From Haemaphysalis longicornis (taxonomy: Eukaryota > Arthropoda > Arachnida > Ixodida > Ixodidae): a stretch of DNA of 64,000 bases. This document shows, piece by piece, positions 44,771 through 55,275 of this stretch. The DNA lies in assembly GCA_013339765.2 (NCBI GenBank), contig CM023450.1, positions 99,004,820 through 99,068,819 on the forward strand. The letters run 5' to 3'. The notes beneath the pieces were generated by a model. It worked only from the letters and a program-made list of their open reading frames with translations, did not search any database and was not told the DNA's origin. Within the stretch, counting starts at the first letter, position 1; every line of letters starts with the position of its first letter. The translations under genes and the position numbers were made by a program.

Positions 44771-45079
44771 GCAGACACACTAGCGCGGGGAGACGCTCCC
44801 CCGCCGCGCCTTCGACGTAGAAGTAGGCCTAGCCGGTTAGGCCTGGCGGCCCAGCGGCATGGTCCAGCCGACAAGTCTTAAAAAATTAACTAAAGAACCA
44901 CTCACCGACTAATATTTGGTATCGGCGTGATCCTCGTGACCTTCCGCATGAGATAGCACATAAATCAGCAACTGGCAGTACAATTTCCAGAAACGCAATC
45001 ATTCAAAGAAGCAGGAGCCGATGTTTGCTCGTTCGTACTAGTCGGCGCCCCCTGGCGGCCTCAAATCTTTTATAGAACG

Positions 45080-45520
45080 ACTTAGGATTATTGATGTCCA
45101 GAGATGGGTGGCCAGGGTGCTACGGCATCTTTACATAAAAAGCGTGGACACACAGTGGAGGAGATGAACCAGAAGGCTCAGGACAAAGTATATGAAACCT
45201 GGAAGTGCAGGGGAAACGACCAAGGAAATAAAAAATAAAGCGGAAAGAATAAGACATAACGTTCTGGAAAAAGAGGATGCACGCAAAGAAGTCTACAGAA
45301 TCGGGAAGCCGGATCGATCGCGAGCGAAAAGTTCTTTGGTAATACCAGATGGAGTGCATTGCTTTTTGAAGCCTGGTCGGGTTGCTTGCGGAGAAAAACG
45401 CTTATCCGCAAGCTGGCACAGGAAGACCTGTGCGCAGGTTGCGGCAGGGAGACAGAAACCATGCGGCATATTATGACGGAGTGCAAAAGCGACACGCGAC
45501 AGGAGCGTCGCTTTGCCTTC
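45080..45520 (+). pseudogene. LINE ORF2 C-terminal remnant (block W copy 3)
   Basis: Counterpart of 8230-8850 without the GA-tailed insertion. Shares the LLFEAWSGCLRRKTLIRKLA and CAGCGRETETMRHIMTEC motifs. Its zinc-motif cysteines and histidine are better preserved than in copy 1. No RT domain. Confidence 0.6.
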
Positions 45521-46680
45521 TGGTCACGCAGTCAATCAGGGGGTTTCCCCTAGTGTTTTTCACACTTTCCCACCTCGCAAAGCGACGCCCCAAACCAGGA
45601 ATACATGCATTTGCATGCAAACACCGCGTCGCTTCAAAACGACGCCCATTTTTTGGAGAATTCGGTCCCTGGCGGCCCCTCTGTCTTCGTCGGTGACTAG
45701 GCTGCAGCGCCTCACATGGATTTCTGAGCTTGCTGCTTAAAGACCTTCATAACTTCCTGGCCGAATCCTTTTCTTGCAAGCTTTAACACCTCTCCCAAAG
45801 TGGACCGCGTTAGCACGCGCTAGAACCCGCTGCAACCGGCACGCGTTCTAGGCGTCTGTGCTCCCCACTTCAGTCGCAAACGCACGTGAACTAGCGAGGA
45901 GAACAGCACGTGAGATGTCATGCCACGAACGCTTCGCTGAGTGTTCTCGAAAGTCGGGCTCGTCGATGCCGGCCGTTTGTCACGGGACGCACGCTCACAT
46001 ACGGTCGGCTGGGCTCAGTTTTCCGGTGACACTCCAAGGCGAAAATAAAATCTTAGCCAGGTCGGCTGTTAGAACAATGTTTTATGTGATTTTAGAATGC
46101 ACTGCATCACGAATGCTGACTAGTGGATTATCGGGCACCGGCCTTGTGTTTGACCAACGGCAAAGAAACTTCAAGGGCTCTTTAGTTACCAAAATATTAA
46201 CTCGGGCATAAATGCGGGTTAACGCGGATACGAAGTGCCGCTGCGCATCGGGGATGAAGTTCGCGAAAATGCGATAGATAGGTTTCTTTTTTCTTTTTTT
46301 TTTTGCAGAACGTACGACGTTACTGGTGATTGACCGACCGATGACGATGCACTTAGGCAGTGGCAATGGGATGCCAAACATTTTCTACTTAAAGTTAGGC
46401 CCGGCGTGCCTGCCGCATCCGACAAAAGCCTTGAATTCGATAGGAACGATCCGTCGGAAGTAATTTCACCGCCTGCAAGCGTATGCTTTGATAAAAGTAG
46501 TAGGAACGTTCCACTACTACTGTGTCGATTGTTCAAACATATTCATTAGCTGGGCAAAGCTATCTGTAGCATATCAAATGCGGGGTGTCAAAAAATAAAA
46601 GATAGGACGCTAAAAAAGGCCCCCGGATACATTACCAGTTTCCACTGGGACGCAGCTTGGGACACTCGAAGAAGCCCAAT

Positions 46681-47917
46681 ATGCGGCGCGACGTTCCCAC
46701 CAACGATAAGGCTTTATCCGCCGTCTTCTTGGAAGCCGCCGACGATGATGTGCCGGACGAAGCGGACGCTAACATGGCTAACGTTTCCGAGGAAGATGGA
46801 AGTGACACGAGTGATGAAAGTTCTGGTAGCGCCCCGGTAGACTTGTCACAGGCTTGTAAACAAAAGGACGGAAACAGTCCTTTTGTTTACTCCATGTCGT
46901 GGGAGTGGTCTTCGTGTTGGATGTGTCAAGAGATAGTCGCCATGTCGTGACCCTCGATAGATACGGCAAGGCCTTTGTTTGGCGTTAAGGAACGAGCGTG
47001 CAGGTATTTCTATGCCGCAGGAGCGTCGCGATTGCTGAGGAGCGAGTGTCGTGCGCAGCCTTCAGCCCCGACTCGACGCTGCTGTGCACGGGTGGCACTA
47101 GTGACTGTGTCCATGTATGGAGAATCGACGGCCCCCGTGTCGTGTGTGAGTTTGTCACCTTCGGCTTCATAAAGTGGGTTCACTGGAACCCTGTGGACAA
47201 CGCGCTGCTCACCGGAACAGTCGATGGCATCGTGTGGATGTGGAAAGTGCCTGGTGGTGAGTGCAAGACCATGCAGGGCTCATTCACCACTTGCGACGAT
47301 GGGCGCGTTCTCGTAGATGGCCGGCGTGCGGCTACGGTCTACGACGACGGTTCCGTCTGCATTTGGGACCTCAAACGGGCGTGCTTGTTGCACGACATGA
47401 GCGGTCCCAACCGAATCCATGAAAGCCGGGTCACATCCCTGGACGTTAGGGGAGAGCTGGTGGCCACGGGCGCCGATAACGTGTATGTCTTGCACACCGG
47501 GACGGAACAGGTGGTCGCCACTTTTCCGAGAATACAGGTAGACTCTCCTACCGGTCACGACAATAACAACGCTTGCGCGCTCTCCTTTCAGAGCGAGCGG
47601 AAGACGCTAGCAGTGGGTACGTACAGTGGTGTCCTGGCCCTCCAGGTCTTAAAATTTCTAGCGGAGAAACGTCGTTACGTGCACCGCAGCGTTATTTCGC
47701 GGCTTGTTTGGGGGCACCGCACATGGTTTTAACCAACTGCGGAGATGGCATCGTACCTGCTTTTGATGTCCGCAGAGAGGGCCGCGATCACGTCGCCCAC
47801 TGGAAGTGTTTCTCCAGCGGTCTTCTCTGCCTTGCTATATGCTGTGACGGGTTGTCATTTGTGACCTCTTGCTGCCTCGGATTGTGTGGGGTATACAGAT
47901 TCGAGATGCCATTGTAA
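46681..47917 (+). pseudogene. AAMP/Sqt1-like WD40 pseudogene
   Basis: Alignment to the 11559 gene shows the same start, acidic leader (NVSEEDGSDTSDESSGS), blades (HVWRI, WMWKV, CIWDL) and C-terminus (CGVYRFEMPL). Disruptions: a palindromic gain at 46850-46890 that shifts frame and ends the first reading at 46948; a one-base loss near 46985 creating TAA; and a one-base loss near 47712 ending the longest surviving frame at 47732. Surviving blades remain very close to the intact gene, so inactivation is fairly recent. Promoter-proximal and 3' sequences are retained. No plausible full-length product. Confidence 0.85.
46856..46890. repeat. Perfect 14-bp palindrome, 7-nt loop, inside the pseudogene
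   Basis: GTAAACAAAAGGAC (46856-46869) and GTCCTTTTGTTTAC (46877-46890) around GGAAACA. The intact paralogue has only the right-hand arm (CCCTTTGTTTAC), so the left arm looks like a back-copied inversion. Confidence 0.85.
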
Positions 47918-48529
47918 ATGTGGAAAGATAGTCAGTTTAGCAGTGCACCCAACAGCGATTGAGCAAGCGCGTGCTTTGAACTAGCCAACTCATGACGCCA
48001 CCGTGCGGGTGTGCTTCAATTTCCAGCGTAGAATGAAAGTATTTCTTATTCTCATGATCGGTCAACACCAATTTTCTAGCACGCATTGCTTAGCACTTGT
48101 AAATGATGTCTGTAAGTTATTAGAGTGCTACATTTGCTCATCTCTTACAAAGTTACGTATGTTGTTGTGCGCTACCTTGTGGTGTTGAATGATGAACCAG
48201 GCAAGCAAGTGGGGAAATTTCAGCATCCTGTTTTGCAGCTGCGCTGGCGAGAAATATTGGTTGACTAAACTGATTAGTTGAATCATTAGAATTTGTGCTT
48301 GGTGGAAATTGTAAACTTATTCGTGGTTTTATTATGCATTGACTCATCCCTCTCTGGGGGATCCCGCGCATCTCTTTGCATTTGTGTGCTGCACTGAACC
48401 ATACCGAACTTGTCAGTTCATCATCATATCTTAAAACACAAGGATATCAGTCTACATTGCAGAAATTCAGGACGTTACAACCGTTACTGTAGAAATTTTT
48501 ATTCGCGTTATTTTATCTCTTGAAGTGAT

Positions 48530-48535
48530 AATAAA
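48530..48535 (+). promoter_or_regulatory. Conserved distal poly(A) signal AATAAA (block W copy 3)
   Basis: AATAAA in GTGATAATAAATCTATG, about 610 nt past the pseudogene stop, matching the positions in the other two paralogues. Confidence 0.5.
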
Positions 48536-48732
48536 TCTATGTGTAAAAAACGGCTTTTTCACGTTTCATTTGTATCGAGTTTGGAATTCCGTCTTGCCGG
48601 CCGCAGTGGATTATTTCAAATATACTGTTTAAAAGGCCTTTCTCAATGCAGCAGATACTCTAGCCATGCCGCAACAAGGGTAAAAAATTGAGCTTGAGAA
48701 ATTAGAACGGTATTGTGTATACGGTGAAGGAA

Positions 48733-48971
48733 CCCGCCGCGGTGGCTCAGTGGCTAAGGCGTTGCGCTGCTGAGCACGAGGACGCGGGTTCGATTCCCGG
48801 CCGCGGCGGCCGCTTTTCTGATGGAGGCGAAAAGCAAAAACGCCCGTGTGTACCAGATTTCGGCGCACGTTAAAGATCCCCAGGTGGTCAAAATTAATCC
48901 GGAGCCCTCCACTACGGCGCCCCTCATCGCCTGCGTTGCGTCGGCGCGTTAAACCCCACAATCAATCAATC
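48733..48971 (+). mobile_element. tRNA-derived SINE, full length (best copy)
   Basis: The head has complementary ends CCGCCGCGG/CCGCGGCGG resembling an acceptor stem, an A box (TGGCTCAGTGG) and a B box (GGTTCGATTCC), an internal RNA polymerase III promoter. The anticodon arm is degenerate, so it is not a tRNA gene. The body and (AATC)n tail follow. ATACGGTGAAGGAA at 48719-48732 and 48972-48985 is a 14-bp target duplication. Ixodid ticks have tRNA-derived SINEs such as Ruka; whether this is that family needs a search. Confidence 0.92.
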
Positions 48972-49579
48972 ATACGGTGAAGGAATAAAGTGCAAGATTT
49001 TATGGCCTCCGAGAAAAAGCAGACAAGCCTACTTTAAACGTAAATGAGCAGCCTGCGATGCATGTGTGGCTCCACCGTACAAAAATTGGAACTAAGCACC
49101 GCCGTAAACAAAAATTGTATGGCAAATGTCACTAGGTAAGGGAACAGAGTATCAACACTCTTTCCCCTATTGTTCCGTACCTCCGCCGTGATTATTGTTC
49201 AGTACTCATTAAGTGACACTTGTTTACCCAGCCGCGGTTCAAGGGCGCCGCCATTTTGACGTTTATTCGTTTTAGTCGGTCAACTGTGCTCGAACCATTC
49301 TACCAGCAAAAAAAGAGACGGACCTAGAGAAAAGCATTTGATGCCACACGTGTTTTAGGCAGCGGGCGCGACTATGTGAAAAGAGATTTATGAGGCCTAG
49401 CTTTTGTATTCACAGGGAGGCAGATAACTGTATCAGCGTGTCTTCCATCGCTCTTGCGGCAAGAGCTAAGCTTCTTGCAAGGGCGCATGCGTGCGACGAA
49501 TCCTGGTAGTGTGCGGTGGCACGCCTCTATGACTGTATTTTGTTTCATTTCATTCGTAAGTTTTTCTTTTAGGCAGACG

Positions 49580-49740
49580 GTAGTCTTTCTTGGCTACTAT
49601 AAACGCAGAAATTTTTGGTCTGTCTGTCTGTCTGGTCGTCTGTCCTGTCTGTCTGTCTGTCTGTCTGTCTGTCTGGTCTGTCTGTCTGCTCTGCTGTCTG
49701 TCTGTCTGTGACTCGATTCAGCCACCCCGGCCAAAGTAAA
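49580..49740 (-). repeat. (CTGT)n microsatellite with conserved flanks
   Basis: Reverse-orientation copy of the GACA repeat: the left flank TAGTCTTTCTTGGCTACTAT then AAACGCAGAAATTTTTGG equals the complement of the flank at 3642-3685; the right flank GATTCAGCCACCCCGGCCAA equals the complement of 7270-7292. The Helitron-like element begins 19 bp beyond. Confidence 0.75.
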
Positions 49741-49758
49741 ATAATGTTACTGCGTCAA

Positions 49759-51595
49759 TCTATACCTATAAAAAGAAGTGCCCGACTGACTGACTGACTG
49801 ACTGACTGACTGAATGACTGACTGACTGACTGACTGACTGACTGAATGACTGACTCATCAACGCCCAGCCAAAACTGTTAGATGTAGAGACTTGAAATTT
49901 CGCGAGTTTATTGAGTAGGTGCTCACTAAGTAGGTCGCTCAGGTTATTGAGTAGGTGCTCACTAAGGCGGGTTTTTCAGGAATTTGCAGCTCCTAAACTT
50001 AGGAAAAGGGTGAAATTGTGGTTTCGCGATTTCGTCATTTTCTCGGTCACCCATTCACATATCCAAGCGCTTTTTGCTGATATATGTAGCCCTTAATAAT
50101 ATCTAAAAATTAGTTTTTGGATTTCGCCCTAACCTACACTAGAGAGGTGATCCCGCATTCCGGAAATAAAATGGTGTTCCTAAATATTCTCATATAAATC
50201 TTTCACCCATTCAGTTATACAACTGATTTTTGCTGGCATATGTTACTCATACAAATGCACAGAACCACTTTTAAGGATTTCGCCCTGCGACGCCGCTAAA
50301 AAGGCCAAATTGTTTTTTTGCAAATGACACGGCTGACGAGCCAAAAAGGCCTATCAGGTTATGTACATGCCTAGCCAAACTGCTCTTTCAAAGGGCTACA
50401 GATTTCAAGGGCACATTCTGATTACGGTGTTGGAGGTCAATATTTCTGAAAATTTTAAAAATTCCACCATGAGGAGAGTGAAAAGCGGTAAAATAGTTTT
50501 TCAGATATTAATTTTTTTACAGCCCGCCATTTGAGATATCGAAGTGGTCTTTGATGAGATAGGCAACTTACTCAGCTATCTAAACACTGTTCTACAACAT
50601 TTTTCAATGACACCCTAACAATAGAGGCAAGCAGGATTTCGGAAAAACCCTGTGTTTTTACACATTCTTAAATAACCACACAGCCAGTTGATATCTCCCA
50701 TTCGTTTTTTTCTTGAAAATGCTGCCCATTTAATTGCCCAAAAACCAATTTGAGGATTTTGTCCTAACATGCGCCCAAGAAGGCCAGCGAGATTGTTTAA
50801 TCTGCATCCACGTGGACGTAAAATTCAGTTGAGTTTTCCCGTGTTCGTTTAGCGGTCGCTATCTGTTAACACCTTCGGCAACTACGCGTCTCCCGTAGGA
50901 GCCGGTGACATAAATGTAAAAGAGAAGATGTACCAGTAAAAAGCGCAAAGGTTAGCCATCGGCATCTGTTGGGACTTCCTGCAACCCCGCGCCTCCCGTA
51001 GGGAGCCCATGTGACCTATGATAAAACTGTACCGATGAGCATCGTTCATATCTTCTGAGATTGCACTTCCTACGAGGAAGGATACCCCTCACCCAGCCGG
51101 CCTCCATAGTTTTTTCCCCAGTGCAATCTCTAAGAGTGCAAGCAAACCAAGCTCCTCCTTCTTCCATCCACTTTTCCCACCCTTGAGCTGTGGGAGAACT
51201 TGGTGACTAACAGCGATCTGGATGTCCAGACAATACTTCCTCCAGAGCGATGGCTGCCCGCTCATCACATGGCTTTCTGAAATTGGGAAGCACTCCCACT
51301 TCACCGGCTCAATAAAACTTTTGTCCCTCACTGACTCACTCGCTCGAGTGCACCATCTTGGTGCAATTTGTTTAGCGAGAGTTGTTGTAAAACACGAGTG
51401 CCAGTCGTTTCACATTACCACGACGCGCCTGTTGTTGGAGCCCATGTACTGACAGCAGGCATGCGCTCCCGAGTGTGTACCACTTCCCAATGAAGTAGGC
51501 TAATATGACGACTAACACATAAACGTACTAATGGTATGCCCATTGCTGTCCTTAATATAATGGCCCACCCGGGCACCGCCGGGTACTGCCGCTAG
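49759..51595 (+). mobile_element. Helitron-like element, non-autonomous, both termini visible
   Basis: The 5' terminus TCTATACCTATAAAAAG follows an A, and the 3' terminus is CTAG before a T, preceded by a 6-bp-stem hairpin (ACCCGG, loop GCACCG, CCGGGT at 51567-51584) eleven bases from the end, the Helitron hallmarks. A (GACT)n tract follows the 5' end. The interior has degenerate direct repeats (TTTTTGCTGRYATATGT and AGGATTTCGCCCT near 50070, 50225 and 50710). No Rep/helicase coding. 50940-51400 is unlike the rest and may be captured host sequence. Confidence 0.75.
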
Positions 51596-54589
51596 TAGTC
51601 TTATATAGTCACAGCTAAATCTGCCCGTCTAAGTTCCGGTGTAATGTATTCATACTTGTCAAAATTGCTGAAGAAGAACAAGACATTACGCAAATATCAG
51701 ACAACAAATTAATACAGAAGGGATATTTGCAGTGTTCCTTTATAAAAAATCAAACAGGCTTGACTTTTGCGAAATTAAATACTTCATCAACTGCAGAAAA
51801 AGAATTCACTCCGCCGTCGCCTGCTGTCGCCCGCGCTACTGTAGCTTCTGGCGCCATTTTAAGAAATCAACCGGCAACAGTTACGAAAGGTTCCACTAGA
51901 TAGGTTCCACGTTCTGCTTGCAACGCACGTGGAGTAGCGAAACGCCGTTCTATAACCGTTGAAGTAGGGCCCCTCGATTCACGCGCGTCTTCGCCGTACG
52001 GTAGCGTTGGCATCGAGACACCCGGTTTGGAGCAGTGGAACGCGGGAAATTTAAAATGATTTACGCAAACCTTTGGCGTCTTTACCTTGGGAGGAGCGCG
52101 GCGCAAGAGGAACATGAGAGGTGAGTGGGAAAGCGCAGGCAGGCATTTACTTGGCAAAATTCGATAAAGACTATCGTCTTTTGACGACATTTGCAACGAA
52201 AGGAGCAGATACGCGGCCATTTTTAATTGGCGCCGCGTATCATAAAACGGACCATTGCAAAAAAGTTGCAGGTTAACAAAACGTCTGCATACTTTGGCTC
52301 TTCAGAAGGGAAAAGGTTTGGGCGTGTTGGTTCATCGTCAGACGGAAAACAAGCGCTAAATAAAAACACAGGACGAGGAGTGGACGGGAGGGACAAGCGC
52401 TACTTTGGCTCTGCCAGCCGTAGCGTTTTTTACTGTGAAATACGTTTGACGTTACTTCAATTTAATTTTTAGGTTATGGCGGACGCAAGTATTTTTGACT
52501 TTCGGTTGCGTCGGACGAAACTCAAAACATGAGGTTAAAATACAGTCTGACGCAACTTTAATTTCAAAAAATCGCACGCGTTGGTCCGATTCACCCGGGT
52601 CGAAACTGCAGGTTCGTTATTCCGGGAAGGTGCTAATTGGGAAAATACGAAATGGGAAGGGCGTTTTGTACCGGGTTGAAGTGGCAGGGAACAAGCAAGA
52701 AGGTTCAAATGGGAAACGGGTTCAAATGGGAACCTCCCTCAAGTTTCCCTTTTCTGATCCCCTCCTATGTGATGTCCTTCGGATCCTTTAACGTGTCTAA
52801 ATAAATAAATAAAGAAATGACAATACAATACTCTACAAAAAAAACAAATAAAACCAATCTGTCATAGTCCGAATCGGCAATACAAGAAATGGACTGCATA
52901 GGGACACACCCATAATGAATTACACTTGTTGGCGTCCGCAGCATTACCATAACAGTGCCATAAACTGTAGTTAATCATTCAACAAAACAGCCGATATTGT
53001 TATCTGGTTCACCCGACGGGAATAAGAATGTCACCAAAGGTGTTACGTCCAGAATGTGCATAGAAATACCCATGTGGTGAAGTTATAGCCCATAATTTTT
53101 TTCGGTGGTGTAACGGGGGATAATTGGTCGAAGGAAATGAAAAAAAAAATGGATAGAAAGCAAAAAAGCTAATACACCTGAAATGACTATATCTTAAAGA
53201 CCGGGCTCACACGACGAAGACACATATAATAAAGCCCAGAAACACAAACAAGCCTAAACAAAACAAATCTTCAAAAGCACCAGTCGCTTATCGCCCTACC
53301 TGCACTGAATACACAATGGCGACGTTAACACATTTATTCGTTATAAAAGTGCGGATGGAGGCTATGTGTCACACACTAATAATAAAACGAAGGAAAGCAT
53401 CATAGTATTCCTACGCATTAGCAGAAAATTCTCTGAATTTCTGGAGATTAACTTTCTCCAAAATACGTAGTTCATTTTGAACATTCAGTGGCTCTTATGG
53501 ACATTTCTGCCGGCAGAGTACGATTTATTATCGTCAAAGTTTTTTGCAGAGGACAGAAACTTAATTTCCGAACCGAAAGGCCGTTTCGGGCCACGCAAAT
53601 GCTGAACTATGCAGTACAAAGAACTCCTATGGCATTACAAGGCTCTTAAAGTCGCGTGGACACTAGCTGCGGATACTTCTACAGGTTTTATGGAGAAGCT
53701 CTATATCAACAGGTCACACATTTATTTCATATTTCATTATTCTGAAAGGGGGTTTGACTTCCTGGTGGGAATTCTGCCATCAGTAATACAAAAAGGTTCA
53801 TAGGCAACAGTGCACTGCTGTAAGATCATAAAGGTTAAAATCATGGAAAGCCATACCTCTCTATGTGTGTTTTTCTTTATTATACTTACACCACCCCACT
53901 TTACTTCGTTGGTTTGTTATAGCTTTCCATTTTTTCGCGTTCCGTTCGCAATCTCGCCATCTCGTAGACGGATAGATTCCATTCACGGGTACGCGACTCC
54001 AGCTCGTCCTTTCGTGGCCCGTCCTCGAGTCTGCCTGACGTGACCACAATTAATTACTTTTGCGGTGGAGCAAGCACCGACGTCATCACACAATCTGGGA
54101 CTGAGCACGCCGCCGTTCTCTTTAGGTACAAGGAAATGGCGGTCCAATGGCACAACAAAAAAAGGCTCAAAACAGCATCCATAACCACAGAACGTACATA
54201 GAAAGCAGGAGGCATATATGTGTGTCAAGGCCAGGATCCAGACCGTAAAAGGTGGGCATCAATCTTTCCGTCATTGCTCTTCGCGTTGTGCCGTCAGCCT
54301 TTTTGTATAACGACCAGCTCTTTCCTGCTTGAGCCGATAGGCATTCGGTGTACGATGGGGGATGGCAGTGATTGCTGCATGCCCCTTTGGATCTACTGCG
54401 GTGCCGCTGGCCTTGTTCTTTGATGTTGGCTTGCTGGTATATAGCTTGGGTTCTTGCAACCTGTTTGCGCATGTGCAGTGGGCCCGAAACCGAAATGTTA
54501 AAGCTTGCGGTCACTGTAGCACAGAATGTGCCCGCTAGTTAGCTTCATGAAGCATTCCCATGTTCTTCTTACTTCGCTTCTAACTTTCA
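51596..54589. other. Unassigned; weak minus-strand exon candidates only
   Basis: On the minus strand, an ATG at 52220 opens a 117-codon frame (MAAYLLLSLQMSSKDD...) with GTAAAT after 24 codons, and an ATG at 51857 opens a 35-codon frame (MAPEATVARATAGDGGVNSF...). Either might be a first exon; no homology or partner exon is recognised. 52780-54520 is AT-rich and featureless. Confidence 0.2.
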
Positions 54590-55249
54590 GAATGAAGGCA
54601 GGTGGCTTAGACGTCGCTGAATCCTTCTGTGCTGAAATTACTGCCACACCGGGGTACCTACCTTCGAATATTTCCAGGGCAGCGAACGCATCACCAATCA
54701 CACCATATATAGACGAACCATTGTTCATGGCAGAACGTGAAGCTGCTCTGTTATTATTTAGCAAAGCCTCTCCTCCAGGACCTGTTAAAATAAGTTATAC
54801 GGTTTTATGTCGTCTAGGCGCCATTGCGAAGCGATGGGTCTTCTCAATATTCAACCGGTCCTGTCAGACCGCCTGACGTGGTTCTGAGTGGAAGCGCGCT
54901 CATATCGTGCCAGTATTGAAACCTGGGAAGAGCATACGAATATTGATTCGTATCAGCTTACTGTGCTTCTAAACTGCATTGGTAAGCTCATGGAGAAGAT
55001 GGTAGAACTGCGCTTAGAGTGGGATCTGACTGACAGAAGCACATTTCCGCCGCAGATTTTGGGCTTGCGCAAGAGCCGGAGCAGCATTGACAATGTCATG
55101 CATTGCCCTTGCAACACATGTGAAGCACGCAAAGATACGTCGGCGCATTTCTATCGCAGTGCTCATTGGCATCAAATTGGCATAAGACAGTGTTCTTGAT
55201 GAAGCTGTCCGGACAGCCATGAGGTCATCAGGCATCGCGGGACGCATGT
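54590..55249 (+). pseudogene. Old LINE RT fragment, split by the RTE insertion
   Basis: Pieces resemble the N-terminal RT region (ESFCAEITATPGYLPSN; PPGPVKISYTVLCRLGAIAK; LNCIGKLMEKMVELRLEWDL; FPPQILGLRKSRSSIDNVM) with frameshifts. The sequence resumes at 58459-58570 past the RTE (YLSDKSISVSIASSHNVARG, then a damaged VPQ motif), so the RTE landed within this RT. Divergence is heavy and there is no catalytic core. Confidence 0.65.
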
Positions 55250-55275
55250 CATCATCATCATCATCACCAGCCTAT

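Larger units (their letters stand above)
39437..44880 (-). mobile_element. LINE (I-like group) in minus orientation, decayed
   Basis: Read on the minus strand: gag-like ORF1 (about 44770-43300), ORF2 (about 43100-39477), AATAAAG at 39442-39448 and then TCTGTCTG repeats. Both ORFs are fragmented by frameshifts and stops. The 3' junction sits exactly on the (GACA)n tract of block A copy 2. Sequence right of 44880 does not resume block A, so the 5' boundary is approximate and adjoining sequence was deleted or replaced. Confidence 0.8.
45070..48629 (+). repeat. Duplicated block W, copy 3 (AAMP-like pseudogene)
   Basis: Collinear with 8200-13480 minus the two insertions of copy 1. It preserves empty sites for both (near 45275 and 45600). 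Homology stops at 48629, where copy 1 has the TIR element at 13481. Confidence 0.85.

Noticed and set aside
48733..48809. Possible functional tRNA gene
   Set aside because: A and B boxes and an acceptor-like stem are present, but the anticodon arm does not fold properly and the sequence continues into a SINE body with tail and target duplication.
49790..49860. CRISPR-like short repeat array
   Set aside because: A pure (GACT)n microsatellite without spacers, inside an element with Helitron termini in a eukaryotic genome.
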